This document shows positions 1 to 5,944 of a DNA stretch of 9,860 nucleotides, in pieces. Origin of the DNA: Alphaproteobacteria bacterium (GTDB lineage Bacteria > Pseudomonadota > Alphaproteobacteria > Micavibrionales > UBA1664); assembly GCA_018969935.1 (NCBI GenBank), contig JAGWXJ010000062.1, positions 1 to 9,860 on the forward strand. Reading direction: 5' to 3'. The notes beneath the pieces are model-generated. The model did not search any database, was not told the DNA's origin, and saw only the letters and a list, made by a program, of their open reading frames with translations. The position numbers were made by a program, and so were the translations under genes. Each line of letters starts with the position of its first letter. Positions within the stretch are counted from its first letter, which is position 1.

Positions 1-474
1 AACAAGGCGCGCCCGTACCTTCTGGCTGCGGGTCTTCCCGATAGTTCATGGCAGCGCATTCAGGCCATGGTGTTGGCAACCGATGTCAGTAAAGGCGACA
101 CGCAGGATATAAGCCCCGCCGAATGGCTGCGCGGCGCCTTCAACGGCACGCTTAAAAAGGCCGATGCGCCAAAACAGCTTCAGGTCTTCTTTGATGACCG
201 CGATCTGGCAACGCAGGCAGCCCTGCTGGAGGATTCCGATTTGGGTACATCAGCCGGCATGCCGTACGAGTTCGCGCGCCGCATGACGGCCCTGATAGCC
301 GAGGAAACGAAGGTTCTCTCGCCCACACCGCAAACCCTCATCGGGTTTATCGATCACATTTGCCGTGGCACATATATTACCGATGCCGCGCGGCAGCTTT
401 TCGGCAATAACCTGCAAACATTACGCAGTCTTGCCGATGAAGAACACGCCGATACGATTTATTACTGGTCCTGA
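1..474 (+). CDS. Probable HD-superfamily phosphohydrolase, C-terminal part (5' end outside window)
   Basis: The reading frame is open from the first base, so the start codon lies upstream; 157 residues are visible. The segment IQAMVLATDVSKG followed about 70 residues later by LLEDSDLGTSAGMPYEFARR resembles the C-terminal half of HD-domain phosphohydrolases. In that family an 'I..M.LATDV' helix precedes a 'LL.D.DL...G' helix that carries the last metal-binding aspartate. The N-terminal H...HD motif that would prove the family is not in the window. There is no signal peptide or membrane segment in the visible part, so it is probably cytoplasmic. Its stop codon overlaps the tail of the convergent NDUFAF6-like gene by 13 bases. 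The coding call is firm because the frame is long and ends cleanly at the neighbour. The family call is inference from two motifs, and substrate and role cannot be stated. Confidence 0.55.
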   Translation, partial: NKARPYLLAAGLPDSSWQRIQAMVLATDVSKGDTQDISPAEWLRGAFNGTLKKADAPKQLQVFFDDRDLATQAALLEDSDLGTSAGMPYEFARRMTALIAEETKVLSPTPQTLIGFIDHICRGTYITDAARQLFGNNLQTLRSLADEEHADTIYYWS

Positions 475-1298
475 AACAGGATACGCATTCCCAAAAACGG
501 CACGGGCGTACACACGCGCACATCAAATGGGTTGTAACCCGCATCCGCAATGCGCTTCATGTAAAAACGCGCCAATTGCTTCTGCCTTTTGAAAAGGGCG
601 CCTTGGCCTTTCGCTTCCGATAGAAGCGCCTGTGCGCGCGCCAAAATACATTCAACGAGGGTGTTAAGCTTGGCTGACGGTTCAAGATGGTCAAACTGTT
701 CCGGCATGATGCCCAACTCATAAACCATTGTGGCTGGTAAATAGCACCGCTTGCGTGCGGCCATATAAGGGATGGCCCGTACTTGGCCTATAATCCCCCA
801 CGCGGTAGCAAGCGCGCGCAATGGTTCATATTCTGGCCTTTCACCGTTCAAAAGGCATGCGGCTGTAAGTAGCGGTGTGTTACAGATGTCGGCAAAATCC
901 GCCATGCCCTCAAGGGTAGCCGGTGTAATGTCCTCCTGCTCTGTGCGGCGGGCATCGATTACTTCGCCAAGCAATTCTACTGGCAGGTCATGTGCCTTGA
1001 TGGCGCGGCCAAGTGCCTCTGCCACTTCGTGGTTTGGCATGGGTTGGCCCTGCATAAACCCCTCCAGCGCCTCGCCCCACCACGCAAGCCTGATAAGCCC
1101 CGCGTGCGTGTCGCGCACGACATCGCGGGTCTTGGCAATTTCATGGTGAAAGGCAAAAAGCGCATACAAGGCGGGGCGCAAAGGGGCAGGGGCCGCCTGT
1201 GCCAGCACATAGCGGTCGTAATCATGGCGCACGACGATGTCGCGGCAATAGGTATCGGTCCTGTCCATTAACCCCTTGCGTATTCCTGTAAAAGACAT
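462..1298 (-). CDS. Squalene/phytoene synthase-family protein, NDUFAF6-like (probable complex I assembly factor)
   Basis: This is a 278-residue protein with the all-alpha fold of squalene/phytoene synthases. Visible landmarks are YVLAQAAPAPLRPALYALFAF (about 30-50), FHHEIAKTRDVV (50-61), GLIRLAWWGEALE (67-79) and, in the C-terminal half, GIIGQVRAIPYMAARKRCYLP. True prenyl synthases carry two Asp-rich magnesium-diphosphate motifs at the positions of FHHEIAKT and GIIGQVRAI. Both are absent here, which matches the NDUFAF6 branch (mitochondrial complex I assembly factor 6) and its alphaproteobacterial relatives. The likely role is therefore non-catalytic, in assembling NADH:quinone oxidoreductase; that is inferred from the family. 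I chose the ATG at 1296-1298. A second in-frame ATG ten codons later (1266-1268) has an AAGGGG-like sequence just before it and is possible. The frame stays open further upstream, but there it only mirrors sodB. The gene is divergent from sodB with a 36-base gap and overlaps the HD-like gene at its 3' end. Confidence 0.85.
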   Translation of the reverse strand: MSFTGIRKGLMDRTDTYCRDIVVRHDYDRYVLAQAAPAPLRPALYALFAFHHEIAKTRDVVRDTHAGLIRLAWWGEALEGFMQGQPMPNHEVAEALGRAIKAHDLPVELLGEVIDARRTEQEDITPATLEGMADFADICNTPLLTAACLLNGERPEYEPLRALATAWGIIGQVRAIPYMAARKRCYLPATMVYELGIMPEQFDHLEPSAKLNTLVECILARAQALLSEAKGQGALFKRQKQLARFYMKRIADAGYNPFDVRVCTPVPFLGMRILFQDQ

Positions 1299-1334
1299 AG
1301 CTTTACGCTTACCGAACAACAAGGAGTGTTTAAA

Positions 1335-1961
1335 ATGACCACCTTCACCTTGCCCGAACTGCCCTACGCCTACGAGGCTCTCCAGCCCTACATGTCCAGG
1401 GAAACACTGGAATACCATCATGACAAGCACCACAAGGCCTACATCGACAAGGGTAACGAACTGATTGCTGGCACCGGCCTTGAAGGAAAATCGCTCGATG
1501 AAATCGTGGTCGCCTGTTTCAAGGACCCCACTAAAGCAGGCCTGTTCAATCAGGTTGGCCAGCACTGGAACCACGTCCATTTCTGGAACTGGATGAAGCC
1601 GAACGGCGGCGGCAAGAAAATGCCGGGCAACCTCGAAAAGGCCATCACGGAAAGCTTCGGCTCATGGGATAAATTCAAATCCGATTTCACGCAGGCAGGC
1701 ATGACCCAGTTCGGTTCAGGCTGGTGCTGGCTGGTAACCGATGAAAACGGCAAGCTTTCGGTCATGAAAACGCCGAATGGGGAAAACCCGCTGGCCCAAG
1801 GCAAAAGCGCCATCCTCGGCTGCGATGTGTGGGAACACAGCTACTACATCGACTACCGCAACGCCCGCGCAAAGTACCTCGATGCCTTCGTCGATAGCCT
1901 CATCAACTGGGAATACGTAACCCAGATGTACGAAGCCTCCCTGAAAATCAGGGCAGCGTGA
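1335..1961 (+). CDS. sodB: Superoxide dismutase, iron type
   Basis: This 208-residue cytoplasmic enzyme dismutes superoxide to oxygen and hydrogen peroxide. The sequence aligns from end to end with the Fe/Mn SOD family. Metal ligands are visible: His28 in EYHHDKHH, His80 in GQHWNHVHFW, and Asp164 and His168 in LGCDVWEHSYYIDYRN. Gln76, four residues before His80, sits at the place of the FeSOD active-site glutamine. A glycine (Gly149) occupies the position where MnSODs carry theirs, so iron is the likely metal; a cambialistic enzyme cannot be excluded. The ATG at 1335 is preceded by a clean AAGGAG at 1321-1326 with 8 bases of spacing. A GTG three codons upstream lies inside that ribosome site and is rejected. 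No signal peptide is present. The pterin dehydratase gene follows after 4 bases, so the two are probably co-transcribed. I could not pick out a convincing promoter in the short gap to the divergent gene. Confidence 0.97.
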   Translation: MTTFTLPELPYAYEALQPYMSRETLEYHHDKHHKAYIDKGNELIAGTGLEGKSLDEIVVACFKDPTKAGLFNQVGQHWNHVHFWNWMKPNGGGKKMPGNLEKAITESFGSWDKFKSDFTQAGMTQFGSGWCWLVTDENGKLSVMKTPNGENPLAQGKSAILGCDVWEHSYYIDYRNARAKYLDAFVDSLINWEYVTQMYEASLKIRAA

Positions 1962-1965
1962 GGGA

Positions 1966-2265
1966 ATGGGAAAGGTTCAGCCACTTTCGCGCTCAGAAGT
2001 TGATGATGCCCTCAAAGGCATGAAGGACTGGAGATTGGAAAACGACTCCCTGAAAGCCGTGTTCACCTTCAAGGATTTCAAAAACGCCTTCGACTTCATG
2101 CGCAAGGTGGCCCAGATTGCCGAGGAGATGAACCACCATCCCGCATGGTCCAATGTCTACAACAAGGTAACCTTCGCGCTCTACACGCACGATGCAGGCA
2201 ACAAGGTATCCGAAAAGGATGTTGCGTTGGCCCGCCGTGTAAGCGGCTTGCTTCAGGCCAGCTGA
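1966..2265 (+). CDS. 4a-hydroxytetrahydrobiopterin dehydratase (pterin-4a-carbinolamine dehydratase, PhhB/DCoH family)
   Basis: This 99-residue protein has the usual length for the family. The enzyme dehydrates 4a-hydroxytetrahydropterin to quinonoid dihydropterin, recycling the cofactor of phenylalanine hydroxylase. In bacteria lacking that hydroxylase, the family has been linked to molybdenum-cofactor (molybdopterin) metabolism. The signature is clear: EEMNHHPAWSNVYNKV at residues 53-68, with catalytic histidines 57 and 58, followed by THD with the third histidine at 75. W22 in MKDWRLE and the FKDFKNAFDFM helix are also typical. The ATG at 1966 starts 4 bases after the sodB stop. The Shine-Dalgarno-like GAGGG lies almost against it (1960-1964), so translation may depend on ribosomes finishing sodB. 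No phenylalanine hydroxylase gene is present in the window. The 3' end overlaps the convergent nucleoside deoxyribosyltransferase-like gene by 13 bases. Confidence 0.95.
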   Translation: MGKVQPLSRSEVDDALKGMKDWRLENDSLKAVFTFKDFKNAFDFMRKVAQIAEEMNHHPAWSNVYNKVTFALYTHDAGNKVSEKDVALARRVSGLLQAS

Positions 2266-2906
2266 GGGCGTGTATAAAAATGGCTGGCCGCCTTTTGGAC
2301 GAGCTGCGTAAACAGATCCAGATCGCGGTACACATCAGGCTTGGTTGCTGCGATAAATACGCCCTTGGCTGAAATAACCGCGCCGTCAAACATCAGGTTG
2401 TCGCGCATCCCGCCAAAATTTTCGATGGATGTATCATCGGCCCGCGCACGGGTATGCCCTTGTGCGTCTGTATAAACGTCATCGCCAAAATGCGCACGCA
2501 CACGCTGGTAAAAACTGCGGCCGTCGTTGCTGTATAAAAACAGCGGCTTTCTAAGCGCGCGCATGTACCCGATTTCAAATCCCGTGCCCACATCAAGGCT
2601 AGGCCCCCCGTGCCATGGCGTCACGTTGGCGATAATCGCGCTCGCGCGGTCCATCAGCGCCTCGTTCTTGCGTGAAATTTCAACGCCCGCTTCTTCAGGT
2701 GTAAACTGGCTGACATCCACCTCGTTATCGAACGGAAAAAGCCCGTCCAGTCCATGCGCGGCACAGATGCGCTTTTTGGCAAGGCCTATAGCAACGGCAT
2801 CGGGCAAGAAAACTTCGGGGCCCGCAAGGTAAACTGGTACGGGTGTTTCAAACCCTAAGGCTTTTGCGCGCGCAGCAGCTTCTTCATAGATTTCCTGAAT
2901 GGTCAT
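2253..2906 (-). CDS. Nucleoside 2-deoxyribosyltransferase family protein
   Basis: This 217-residue protein belongs to the nucleoside 2-deoxyribosyltransferase family, whose members cleave or exchange the N-glycosidic bond of (deoxy)nucleosides or nucleotides. Landmarks are VYLAGPEVF (25-33), the beta-strand plus glycine-proline loop that opens the Rossmann-like fold; ASAIIANVTPWHGGPSLDVGTGFEIGY (88-114), in which Glu111 is the candidate catalytic nucleophile; and KPLFLYSNDGRSFYQRV, followed by the MRDNLMFDGAV segment seen in the family's longer proteobacterial members. A helix of about 24 residues precedes the core. It probably acts in nucleotide salvage or clean-up of damaged nucleotides, but whether it transfers or only hydrolyses cannot be read from sequence. 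The ATG at 2904-2906 has GAGG about 7 bases upstream. It is transcribed away from the 80-residue membrane-protein gene from a shared 87-base region, and it overlaps the dehydratase gene tail to tail. Confidence 0.9.
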   Translation of the reverse strand: MTIQEIYEEAAARAKALGFETPVPVYLAGPEVFLPDAVAIGLAKKRICAAHGLDGLFPFDNEVDVSQFTPEEAGVEISRKNEALMDRASAIIANVTPWHGGPSLDVGTGFEIGYMRALRKPLFLYSNDGRSFYQRVRAHFGDDVYTDAQGHTRARADDTSIENFGGMRDNLMFDGAVISAKGVFIAATKPDVYRDLDLFTQLVQKAASHFYTRPQLA

Positions 2907-2931
2907 TTTTTAGCCTCTACGATCCCACAGA

Positions 2932-2959
2932 TTGACATAAGAAAAATTACAATTATAAA
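2932..2959 (+). promoter_or_regulatory. Sigma70-type promoter for the 80-residue membrane protein gene
   Basis: A perfect TTGACA (2932-2937) is followed, after 16 bases, by TATAAA (2954-2959). This is the best -35/-10 pair in the window. Transcription would start near 2966 and give a leader of about 28 bases ending in the AAAGGG ribosome site at 2981-2986. The prediction comes from hexamer matches only. The A+T-rich composition around it contrasts with the surrounding G+C-rich coding sequence, as expected for a real promoter. Confidence 0.6.
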
Positions 2960-2980
2960 TCTAGCGACACAACACATTAA
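2952..2980 (-). promoter_or_regulatory. Candidate divergent promoter for the deoxyribosyltransferase-family gene
   Basis: On the - strand a perfect TATAAT lies at 2957-2952. It overlaps the + strand -10 element TATAAA (2954-2959). No good -35 is visible at 16-18 bases; TTAATG at 2980-2975 with 17 bases of spacing is the nearest and is weak. The leader to the ATG at 2906 would be about 40 bases, with GAGG before the start. Confidence 0.4.
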
Positions 2981-2993
2981 AAAGGGTCGGCAA

Positions 2994-3236
2994 ATGAAAG
3001 CGCGTGAAAAATTGTCTTCGGTATTCAGCTACGTAGCATGGGGCTTCAACGGCGCACTCGGCGGTGCTGCTGCGGCACTCGCATTCGGCAAGGCAGCTGC
3101 CGGCGCTGTCATCGGCGGCGTTGTATGGCTTGGCCTTCGCGCAGCTGCTTCTATCAGCTACAAGCGCTCGGTCAAAAAAGCGAAAGAAGAACACGGCCCC
3201 ACAAGCCGCTTCCCCGGTTACAACCCCAAAGGCTGA
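2994..3236 (+). CDS. Small glycine/alanine-rich membrane protein of unknown function
   Basis: This is an 80-residue protein that I do not recognise. After a short charged start (MKAREKLSS), residues about 10-32 and 34-54 form two weakly hydrophobic stretches separated by Lys33, followed by Arg49 and a basic stretch (YKRSVKKAK, 56-64). The tail is polar and ends FPGYNPKG. The hydrophobic parts are packed with small residues (G20, G23, G24, G32, G37, G41, G42, G47 and many alanines). This glycine-zipper pattern suits a tightly packed or oligomeric helical hairpin. No cleavable signal peptide or lipobox is seen. The ATG has AAAGGG at 2981-2986 with 7 bases of spacing, and a strong promoter lies upstream, so expression is well supported. 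Its stop codon is immediately followed by the last codon of convergent trmFO, leaving no room for a separate terminator. Function is unknown. Confidence 0.8.
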   Translation: MKAREKLSSVFSYVAWGFNGALGGAAAALAFGKAAAGAVIGGVVWLGLRAAASISYKRSVKKAKEEHGPTSRFPGYNPKG

Positions 3237-4592
3237 TCAGGCGGCTTTAAGCCAGCTATCAAGGTCCGCAAGCGCGCGGGCCGATAGCGCCTGTTTGCGC
3301 TCCGCCCCGCGGATGGGTTTTCCCTTCGCGTTTTTAAGGTCGATATCGGGGAATAGCCCGAAGTTCACGTTCATGGGCTGGAATGTTTCCGCATTCGCCC
3401 CGCCCGTAATGTGGCTAAGTATTGCCCCAAAGGCCGTTGTGGCAGGCGGCATGGTCATGGTTTTGCCAAGGCGTTCTGCGGCTGCAAAGCGGCCTGCCAT
3501 CAGGCCTACGGCAGCGCTTTCTACATAGCCCTCGCACCCCGTTATTTGCCCGGCAAAGCGCAGGCGTGGCTGCGCTTTCATTTGCAAGGTGCCGTTAAGC
3601 AAGCGCGGCGAGTTGATGAACGTATTGCGGTGAAGCCCGCCAAGCCTTGCAAACTGCGCATCCTGAAGGCCGGGGATCATGCGGAAAACCCGCGTCTGTT
3701 CCGCATACTTCATCTTGGTCTGGAAACCGACCATATTATAAAGGCTGCCAAGCGCATTGTCCTGTCGTAGCTGTACCACGGCATAAGGGCGGCGGCCGGT
3801 TTTGGGGTTTGTCAGGCCAACGGGTTTCATGGGCCCAAAACGCAGCGTATCGATACCGCGCTCCGCCATCACTTCAACGGGCATACAGCCTTCAAAGTAA
3901 GGCGTATTCTTTTCCCAATCCTTGAATTCGGTTTTCTCGGCGGCCAGCAACGCTTCTACAAACGCGTAATATTCGTCTTTTTCCAGCGGGCAGTTGATGT
4001 AGTCCTTGCCTGTACCTGCGGGGCCTTCCTTGTCATACCGGCTCTGGAACCACGCAGTGCCCATATCAATGCTTTCCGTGTGCACGATGGGCGCAATCGC
4101 ATCAAAGAACGCGAGTTGTTCCTCACCACCCAGTGTACGGATGGCATCGGCAAGGGCAGGGGAAGTCAGCGGGCCTGTCGCGATAATCACGCTATCCCAG
4201 TCTTCAGGCGGCAGGCCTGCAATCTCGCCGCGCTCGAAGGATACAAGCGGATGGGCTTTCAGCTGCGCGGTCACTTCGTTTGAGAAAGCATCGCGGTCAA
4301 CAGCAAGTGCGCCACCGGCAGGTACAGCGTGTTTATCACCGCACGCCATGATGATGGAACCGCAGCGGCGCATTTCCTCGTGCAGCAACCCGACGGCATT
4401 GTTCTGGGCGTCGTCGGAGCGGAAGGAGTTGGAGCACACAAGCTCCGCACAGCCATCGGTTTTGTGCGCATCCGTCATGCGCACGGGGCGCATTTCATGA
4501 AGCACAACAGGCACGCCTGCCTGCGCCACTTGCCACGCGGCCTCGCTGCCGGCCAAACCTGCGCCAATAATGTGTATGGGTTTACGCGACAT
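3237..4592 (-). CDS. trmFO: Methylenetetrahydrofolate--tRNA-(uracil-54-C5)-methyltransferase (TrmFO)
   Basis: This is a full-length, 451-residue FAD- and folate-dependent enzyme that makes ribothymidine at position 54 in the T-loop of tRNA, using 5,10-methylenetetrahydrofolate as carbon donor. The N-terminal Rossmann motif IIGAGLAGSEAA (8-19), which binds FAD, is intact. So is the acidic end of the second strand (HEMRP, 32-36). The two family cysteines are visible: Cys53 in ELVCSNSFRSD and Cys236 in YFEGCMPVEVMAERG. Other family blocks are PAGGALAVDRDAFS, LRFGPMKPVGL, QLRQDNALGSLYNMVGFQTK, LHRNTFINSP and the FAD-closing QITGCEGYVESAAVGLMAGR. The start codon overlaps the last 11 bases of the upstream BPL_N-type gene, so translation is likely coupled. 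AAGGA and CAGG lie upstream of the ATG. It is the last gene of a probable pirin-GNAT-BPL_N-trmFO unit. Confidence 0.97.
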   Translation of the reverse strand: MSRKPIHIIGAGLAGSEAAWQVAQAGVPVVLHEMRPVRMTDAHKTDGCAELVCSNSFRSDDAQNNAVGLLHEEMRRCGSIIMACGDKHAVPAGGALAVDRDAFSNEVTAQLKAHPLVSFERGEIAGLPPEDWDSVIIATGPLTSPALADAIRTLGGEEQLAFFDAIAPIVHTESIDMGTAWFQSRYDKEGPAGTGKDYINCPLEKDEYYAFVEALLAAEKTEFKDWEKNTPYFEGCMPVEVMAERGIDTLRFGPMKPVGLTNPKTGRRPYAVVQLRQDNALGSLYNMVGFQTKMKYAEQTRVFRMIPGLQDAQFARLGGLHRNTFINSPRLLNGTLQMKAQPRLRFAGQITGCEGYVESAAVGLMAGRFAAAERLGKTMTMPPATTAFGAILSHITGGANAETFQPMNVNFGLFPDIDLKNAKGKPIRGAERKQALSARALADLDSWLKAA

Positions 4593-5382
4593 GCAAACCT
4601 GCCATCCTTGAGTGGTGTTTCATCATCCGCATCAGGCGGTCGAAGAGCGCAACGCGCTGGTCTTCAAAAGGTGCCAGTAATTCCAATAGCACATCCAGCG
4701 TTGCAAATTGTGGAATACCGGTGGGCGGCGTCGCACCGTTTTGCGGTACGGGGCCTGAAAGCAGCACAAACCCGCGCCCGTAATCAAAGCTGATGATGGC
4801 GGGTTTGTTATCGGCATCCGCATAACGGCCAATAACGTTCATGCGCTGGCCTGCATGCGGTATGAAGGTAGGCCCGCTGGTATAAACAAGCGGCAGCGTG
4901 TGGCTGTAATCGGCAAGCTCCAGTGTAATGTTCGCATGTGTAAGCCCGCGGTAATAGCGCGGGTCTTCGCCGTCCACGCCAAGGCCGGGCAAGGGGCCGT
5001 GCGCAACGCCGTTAAACAGGCCCAACAAGCCCGCATCGCGGCGCTTGGCAGGTGCCCACTCGGGCGTAAAGCGTACATTGCTTGCGGCATAGCATGCACC
5101 GGCGCACTGGCCAAAAAAACGCCCGCCTGATGCAATGTAGTGCTGGATAAGGTGGTTGGATGGCCCCACATGTTCGTGGTAAAGGCTCGTTTCCCCCTGA
5201 ATGCCGGGTAATACAAACATCAGCAAATCGCGGTACAGCGATGGCTTGGCAATATCATGCCTGTCCACGCGCTCGATGATGGCATCGGGGAAAGTGCGCT
5301 TGAGTTCCTGATCGATAGGGGATGGCGATGCCTTGCTCGATTGGTCAGCATAAATGGCGACGCGTGCGAAGTGTCGTTGCAT
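4582..5382 (-). CDS. BPL_N-type glutamine amidotransferase-like protein
   Basis: This 266-residue protein resembles the class I glutamine-amidotransferase-like domain found at the N-terminus of eukaryotic biotin-protein ligases (BPL_N family) and as stand-alone bacterial proteins. Visible blocks are VAIYADQSS (8-16), LLMFVLPGIQGET (53-65), and the nucleophile elbow GGRFFGQCAGACYAASNV (86-103), with Cys93 at the expected nucleophile position and a second cysteine, Cys97, where many relatives have an aromatic residue. Further on are VYTSGPTFIP and an ISFDYGRGFVLLSGPVPQ segment typical of the closing strands of this fold. No biotin ligase domain follows, so it should not be called BirA. Its reaction is unknown. 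It starts 20 bases after the acetyltransferase stop with no obvious ribosome site, suggesting coupled translation, and overlaps trmFO by 11 bases. No signal peptide is seen. Confidence 0.8.
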   Translation of the reverse strand: MQRHFARVAIYADQSSKASPSPIDQELKRTFPDAIIERVDRHDIAKPSLYRDLLMFVLPGIQGETSLYHEHVGPSNHLIQHYIASGGRFFGQCAGACYAASNVRFTPEWAPAKRRDAGLLGLFNGVAHGPLPGLGVDGEDPRYYRGLTHANITLELADYSHTLPLVYTSGPTFIPHAGQRMNVIGRYADADNKPAIISFDYGRGFVLLSGPVPQNGATPPTGIPQFATLDVLLELLAPFEDQRVALFDRLMRMMKHHSRMAGLHVA

Positions 5383-5402
5383 GGGTATGGCCGTGTCTGC
5401 TG

Positions 5403-5900
5403 TTACTGCTTCTTGCCTGAAAGCAAGGGCCCGCGCGGGCGCTTGAGGGTCTTCTCGTAATAGCTACCCGTTTTCACGTAGCCGTGGCGCTCGTAGATGC
5501 GGTGGGTTTCCGTGCCTTCATCCGTATCTAGCTGGATAAGGGTACACCCTTCCTCGATCGTGCGTTTCTCCGCAAAGTCCAGAAGCATACTGCCAAAACC
5601 TTGGCCGCGGTATTTTTCATCGACCACGATGTGTTCGATATACATCACAAACCCGTCATGGATGTTGTAGTTGGGTACAAGGCCGATAACGCCAACAACA
5701 TCGGTGCCGATTTCGGCGACAAACAGGCGGTAGCCAGTCGCGCGTGCTACAAACGCGCGGCTGGTATAGGTGCCCATATCAAGATACGGCAGCAGTTGCA
5801 GGATAAGCGGATACGCACGGTGGTAATCGCGGTCCGACAAAGCCTCGCGGATCTTGATGTTAGGGGACGATTTGGCAGGGGTTTGCGTTGTCGTGTTCAT
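5403..5900 (-). CDS. GNAT-family N-acetyltransferase
   Basis: This 165-residue protein has one GNAT domain, spanning about residues 16-155, that would transfer an acetyl group from acetyl-CoA to an unidentified amine. The acetyl-CoA-binding motif A is clear: IEHIVVDEKYRGQGFGSMLL at 88-107, with the R-x-x-G-x-G loop at Arg98, Gly101 and Gly103. The later block HRIYERHGYVKTGSYYEK is the usual motif B with its conserved tyrosine and glycine. The first dozen residues are a Thr/Ser/Pro-rich, probably flexible extension. The ATG at 5898-5900 has AAGG 8 bases upstream, so the start is well placed. It lies 44 bases downstream of pirin and 20 bases upstream of the BPL_N-type gene on the same strand. 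Substrate cannot be predicted from sequence; neither small-molecule nor protein acetylation is favoured. Confidence 0.92.
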   Translation of the reverse strand: MNTTTQTPAKSSPNIKIREALSDRDYHRAYPLILQLLPYLDMGTYTSRAFVARATGYRLFVAEIGTDVVGVIGLVPNYNIHDGFVMYIEHIVVDEKYRGQGFGSMLLDFAEKRTIEEGCTLIQLDTDEGTETHRIYERHGYVKTGSYYEKTLKRPRGPLLSGKKQ

Positions 5901-5908
5901 GGCAGCCC

Positions 5909-5921
5909 TTGTAGCCTACAA
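5909..5921. repeat. Short inverted repeat upstream of the GNAT gene
   Basis: TTGTAG and CTACAA are separated by one base and lie just upstream of the acetyltransferase ribosome site, in the 44-base gap after pirin. The spacing is too tight for an RNA hairpin. If functional, it would be a protein-binding dyad. It may be chance. Confidence 0.25.
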
Positions 5922-5944
5922 AAGCACAAAAGGCAATTTCACCC

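Noticed and set aside
1288..1307. GTAAA...TTTAC dyad between the NDUFAF6-like gene and sodB as an operator
   Set aside because: The arms are only five bases and partly coding, and no associated promoter hexamers are convincing.
1326..1334. GTG start three codons upstream of the chosen sodB ATG
   Set aside because: It lies inside the AAGGAG ribosome site that serves the ATG at 1335, and the SOD family N-terminus matches the ATG start.
1299..1580. In-frame upstream extension of the NDUFAF6-like gene to an ATG at 1580
   Set aside because: The 94 extra codons lie antisense to sodB and show no family similarity. Homology begins just after the ATG at 1298.
3064..3528. A 154-codon open frame spanning the 80-residue gene and the end of trmFO
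   Set aside because: It is a shifted shadow of two supported genes, crosses their abutting stops, and has the Arg/Ser/Pro/Ala-rich composition of noncoding frames in G+C-rich DNA.
4006..4793. Two overlapping 154-164 codon + strand frames opposite trmFO and the BPL_N-type gene
   Set aside because: They mirror strongly recognisable coding sequence on the - strand and have no ribosome site or recognisable domains.
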